From Pseudomonadota bacterium (GTDB lineage: Bacteria; Pseudomonadota; Gammaproteobacteria; Burkholderiales; Ferrovaceae): a DNA stretch of 15,306 nt. Shown piece after piece: positions 13,680-15,306 of this stretch (its first letter is position 1; the number at the start of each line of letters is the position of its first letter). A program made the translations under genes and the position numbers. The notes below the pieces were generated by a model. That model was given only the letters and a program-made list of their open reading frames with translations, did not search any database and was not told where the DNA came from. The DNA is taken from positions 1 through 15,306 of the forward strand of contig JAJZEL010000021.1 in the NCBI GenBank assembly GCA_021828575.1, given 5' to 3'.

Positions 13680-14279
13680 ATGGGGTCAAGTGCCTTTGTA
13701 TTGCGCGGTTTCGCGCTGCCGTATGCTGATGCCCTTTTGTCTGCAATCACAGGTATTGAAGCCAGCTCACCATTTCGCCACATGGTGACGCCGGGTGGCT
13801 TCACCATGTCGGTTGCCCTTACCAATTGCGGCAAATGGGGCTGGATTGCCGACCGACGCGGCTACCGCTACAGCGGCCTGGACCCGCATCATGGGCAGCC
13901 TTGGCCTGCCATGCCGAAAATCTTCGAGAAGTTGGCACACGAAGCCGCCATAGCCGCCGGCTTCAATGACTTCGTACCAGATGCCTGCTTGGTCAATCGT
14001 TATCTACCGGGTTCCCGACTATCGCTACATCAAGACAAGAACGAACGGGACTTCGAGGCGCCCATCATTTCCGTGTCCCTGGGCATGATGGCCACCTTCC
14101 TGTTCGGCGGCAACGAACGTACTGACAAGACGATCAAGATCACGCTGTACCACGGCGATGTGGTTGCGTGGGGTGGCAAGGACCGGTTGCGTTACCACGG
14201 CGTCATGCCGCTGAAAGACCAGCCGCATCCCGTGCTAGGTAGTCAGCGCATCAATTTCACTTTCCGCAAGGCAGGCTAG
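13680..14279 (+). CDS. alkB: AlkB, Fe(II)/2-oxoglutarate-dependent DNA demethylase
   Basis: AlkB repairs 1-methyladenine and 3-methylcytosine in DNA by oxidative demethylation. From this ATG the product is 199 residues, against 216 in E. coli. All key residues are present: the nucleotide-recognition lid (PFRHMVTPGGFTMSVALTNC, 31-50), the iron ligands His117 and Asp119 (LSLHQDK) and His173 (RYHG), and the 2-oxoglutarate arginines Arg190 and Arg196 in QRINFTFRKAG. LVNRYLPG is also intact. The lost N-terminal segment is variable in the family and not catalytic, so this form should be active if translated. An in-frame TAG lies 7-9 bases before this ATG, so upstream initiation cannot extend into it without readthrough. 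The gene is divergent from yghU and followed 123 bases later by ada, the usual adaptive-response partner. Confidence 0.93.
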   Translation: MGSSAFVLRGFALPYADALLSAITGIEASSPFRHMVTPGGFTMSVALTNCGKWGWIADRRGYRYSGLDPHHGQPWPAMPKIFEKLAHEAAIAAGFNDFVPDACLVNRYLPGSRLSLHQDKNERDFEAPIISVSLGMMATFLFGGNERTDKTIKITLYHGDVVAWGGKDRLRYHGVMPLKDQPHPVLGSQRINFTFRKAG

Positions 14280-14323
14280 AGATCCTGTGAGGAAATTTGA
14301 ACGCACAAACACAACGGAGCTTT

Positions 14324-14362
14324 AACTTCAAAAGCAAGAAACAGAGTGCTTGCTTTTGAGTT
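14324..14362 (+). repeat. Long inverted repeat between alkB and ada
   Basis: AACTTCAAAAGCAAG (14324-14338) pairs with CTTGCTTTTGAGTT (14349-14362): 14 base pairs with one bulged T and a 10-base loop. It is not followed by a T-run on either strand, so it is not a typical terminator. It starts 79 bases before the ada start codon. The half-site TTCAAAAGCAA resembles the E. coli Ada box (AATTAAAGCGCAA), but the match is partial. It could be a regulator-binding site or an RNA hairpin. Confidence 0.6.
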
Positions 14363-14402
14363 CGGGACTAACCTTGTCCCCAACTTGCAAAAGGAAGACA
14401 CC

Positions 14403-15306
14403 GTGACCACTGACACCTCTTCTCCCTTGGCCTACAGTACGGACGACGTCCGTTGGAAAGCGGTCCAGACTCGAGACACCCGGGCAGACGGACATTTTGT
14501 CTATGCCGTGCGGACCACCGGGGTGTACTGCCATCCCAGCTCCTCGGTACGCCTGCCCAAGCGCGAAAACATTGAATTCTTTCCATCGGCGAAAGCCGCA
14601 GAGTCGGCAGGCTATCGCCCCAGCCGGCGCCCTCAAGGTGACCCTACCACCATTGCGGCCGAGCGTGCCGCACTGGTGGCACGGGCCTGTCGCTTCATCG
14701 AATCGGCGGCGACGGCCCCAAATCTGGACGAACTGGCCACTCAAGCGGGCATGAGCCCCTTCCACTTTCATCGTGTCTTCAGGGCCGAAATCGGCCTGAC
14801 GCCCAAGGCTTATGCCACAGCCTACCGCTCCCGCAAACTACGCGAAGAGTTGAATGCCGCCAGCGGCACGGTGACCGATGCGATCTACGAGGCGGGATTC
14901 AATTCCAACAGCCGTTTCTACGAGACCTCCGAGCAGGTACTGGGTATGCGTGCCAAGGAGTATCGCGCTGGTGGTGTGGGCACCGTGATCCGGTTCGCCG
15001 TGGGCGAATCTTCACTCGGAGCGATTCTGGTGGCACAGAGCCAGCATGGCATTTGCACCATCTTGCTGGGCGACGATCCAGACCGGTTGGTGCGCGATTT
15101 GCAAGACCAGTTTCCAAAAGCGGAACTGATCGGCGGCGATGGCGACTTTGAGCAGTTGGTGGCTCAGGTCGTCGGCTTTATCGAAGCACCGGGCATCGGA
15201 CTGAACCTGCCGCTGGACGTACAGGGCACGGCTTTCCAGCAACGCGTGTGGCAAGCCCTGTGCGAGATCCCGCCGGGCAAGACGGCAAGGTATACCGAAA
15301 TCGCCG
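14403..15306 (+). CDS. ada: Ada-like O6-methylguanine-DNA methyltransferase/regulator lacking three zinc cysteines, cut by window edge
   Basis: E. coli Ada repairs methyl-phosphotriesters with an N-terminal Zn-cysteine domain, repairs O6-methylguanine with a C-terminal domain, and activates ada, alkB and alkA once methylated. GTG at 14403 is preceded by AAGGAAG; 301 codons are visible. The N-domain (about 11-80) has ADGHFVYAVRTTGVYC with the acceptor Cys43 (E. coli Cys38). The other zinc ligands are replaced: Ser47 for Cys42, Ser74 for Cys69 and Pro77 for Cys72 (YCHPSSS and GYRPSRRPQGD). The AraC-type HTH region (about 88-195, MSPFHFHRVFRAEIGLTPKAY) is normal. The methyltransferase domain begins near 197 (RFAVGESSLGAILVA, LLGDDPDRLVRDLQ, GTAFQQRVWQALCEIP), but its PCHR active site lies beyond the window. 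DNA binding and O6-methylguanine repair look possible. Phosphotriester repair and the usual activation switch look doubtful. Confidence 0.93.
   Translation, partial: MTTDTSSPLAYSTDDVRWKAVQTRDTRADGHFVYAVRTTGVYCHPSSSVRLPKRENIEFFPSAKAAESAGYRPSRRPQGDPTTIAAERAALVARACRFIESAATAPNLDELATQAGMSPFHFHRVFRAEIGLTPKAYATAYRSRKLREELNAASGTVTDAIYEAGFNSNSRFYETSEQVLGMRAKEYRAGGVGTVIRFAVGESSLGAILVAQSQHGICTILLGDDPDRLVRDLQDQFPKAELIGGDGDFEQLVAQVVGFIEAPGIGLNLPLDVQGTAFQQRVWQALCEIPPGKTARYTEIA

Noticed and set aside
13549..13746. N-terminal extension of the yghU-like gene to 13746
   Set aside because: Family homology begins at MSDAQEYVPP (13548). The extension would overlap divergent alkB and has no conserved residues.
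14328..14771. Minus-strand ORF (147 residues) opposite ada
   Set aside because: It covers the ada start and N-domain in antisense and ends in the intergenic repeat; no motif or ribosome-binding site supports it.

Overview
The window looks like chromosomal DNA of a betaproteobacterium. The core gene order, the protein sequences and the promoter style (-10 hexamers such as TAGAAT, TACAAT and TAAAAT) all fit that class. A Nitrosomonadales-like or Ferrovum-like lineage is only a guess, because no rRNA or species marker is present.

Layout: (1) Positions 1-1588, minus strand: aceF followed by the 5' end of lpdA (E2 and E3 of a 2-oxoacid dehydrogenase). aceE is not in its usual place upstream; a divergent gene sits there instead. 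(2) 1699-2262, plus strand: a membrane-anchored TlpA/ResA-like thioredoxin, whose 3' end overlaps a convergent radC-like gene. (3) 2234-4791, minus strand: a lipoprotein with a DUF4382 domain, a small SAM methyltransferase and the radC-like gene, possibly one transcription unit. (4) About 4792-5130: a gene-poor stretch with the lipoprotein promoter and weak inverted repeats. (5) 5131-12607, minus strand: the classic translation operon thrS-infC-rpmI-rplT-pheS-pheT-ihfA-merR-like-tRNA-Pro(GGG), tightly spaced. (6) 12676-13548, minus strand: a YghU-type glutathione transferase. (7) 13638 to the right edge, plus strand: an alkylation-repair pair, alkB then ada (cut by the window end).

Most of the window is ordinary housekeeping DNA. 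The best leads are in the alkylation-repair pair. alkB has an in-frame amber codon between a good-looking N-terminus (MSLFDDPQPGE) and the conserved body, and that amber codon is fused to a Shine-Dalgarno-like AGGAG before an internal ATG. The adjacent ada keeps the methyl-acceptor cysteine of its N-terminal domain but lacks the other three cysteines that bind zinc in E. coli Ada. A long inverted repeat containing AAAGCAAG lies between the two genes. Together these suggest an adaptive response rewired at the sensing step, or one that is decaying.

Smaller points: a 12-bp perfect inverted repeat that overlaps the ribosome-binding site of the methyltransferase gene, a likely AUC start codon for infC, and a GC-rich hairpin between rplT and pheS. 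I see no CRISPR array, insertion sequence, prophage or complete new multigene system.
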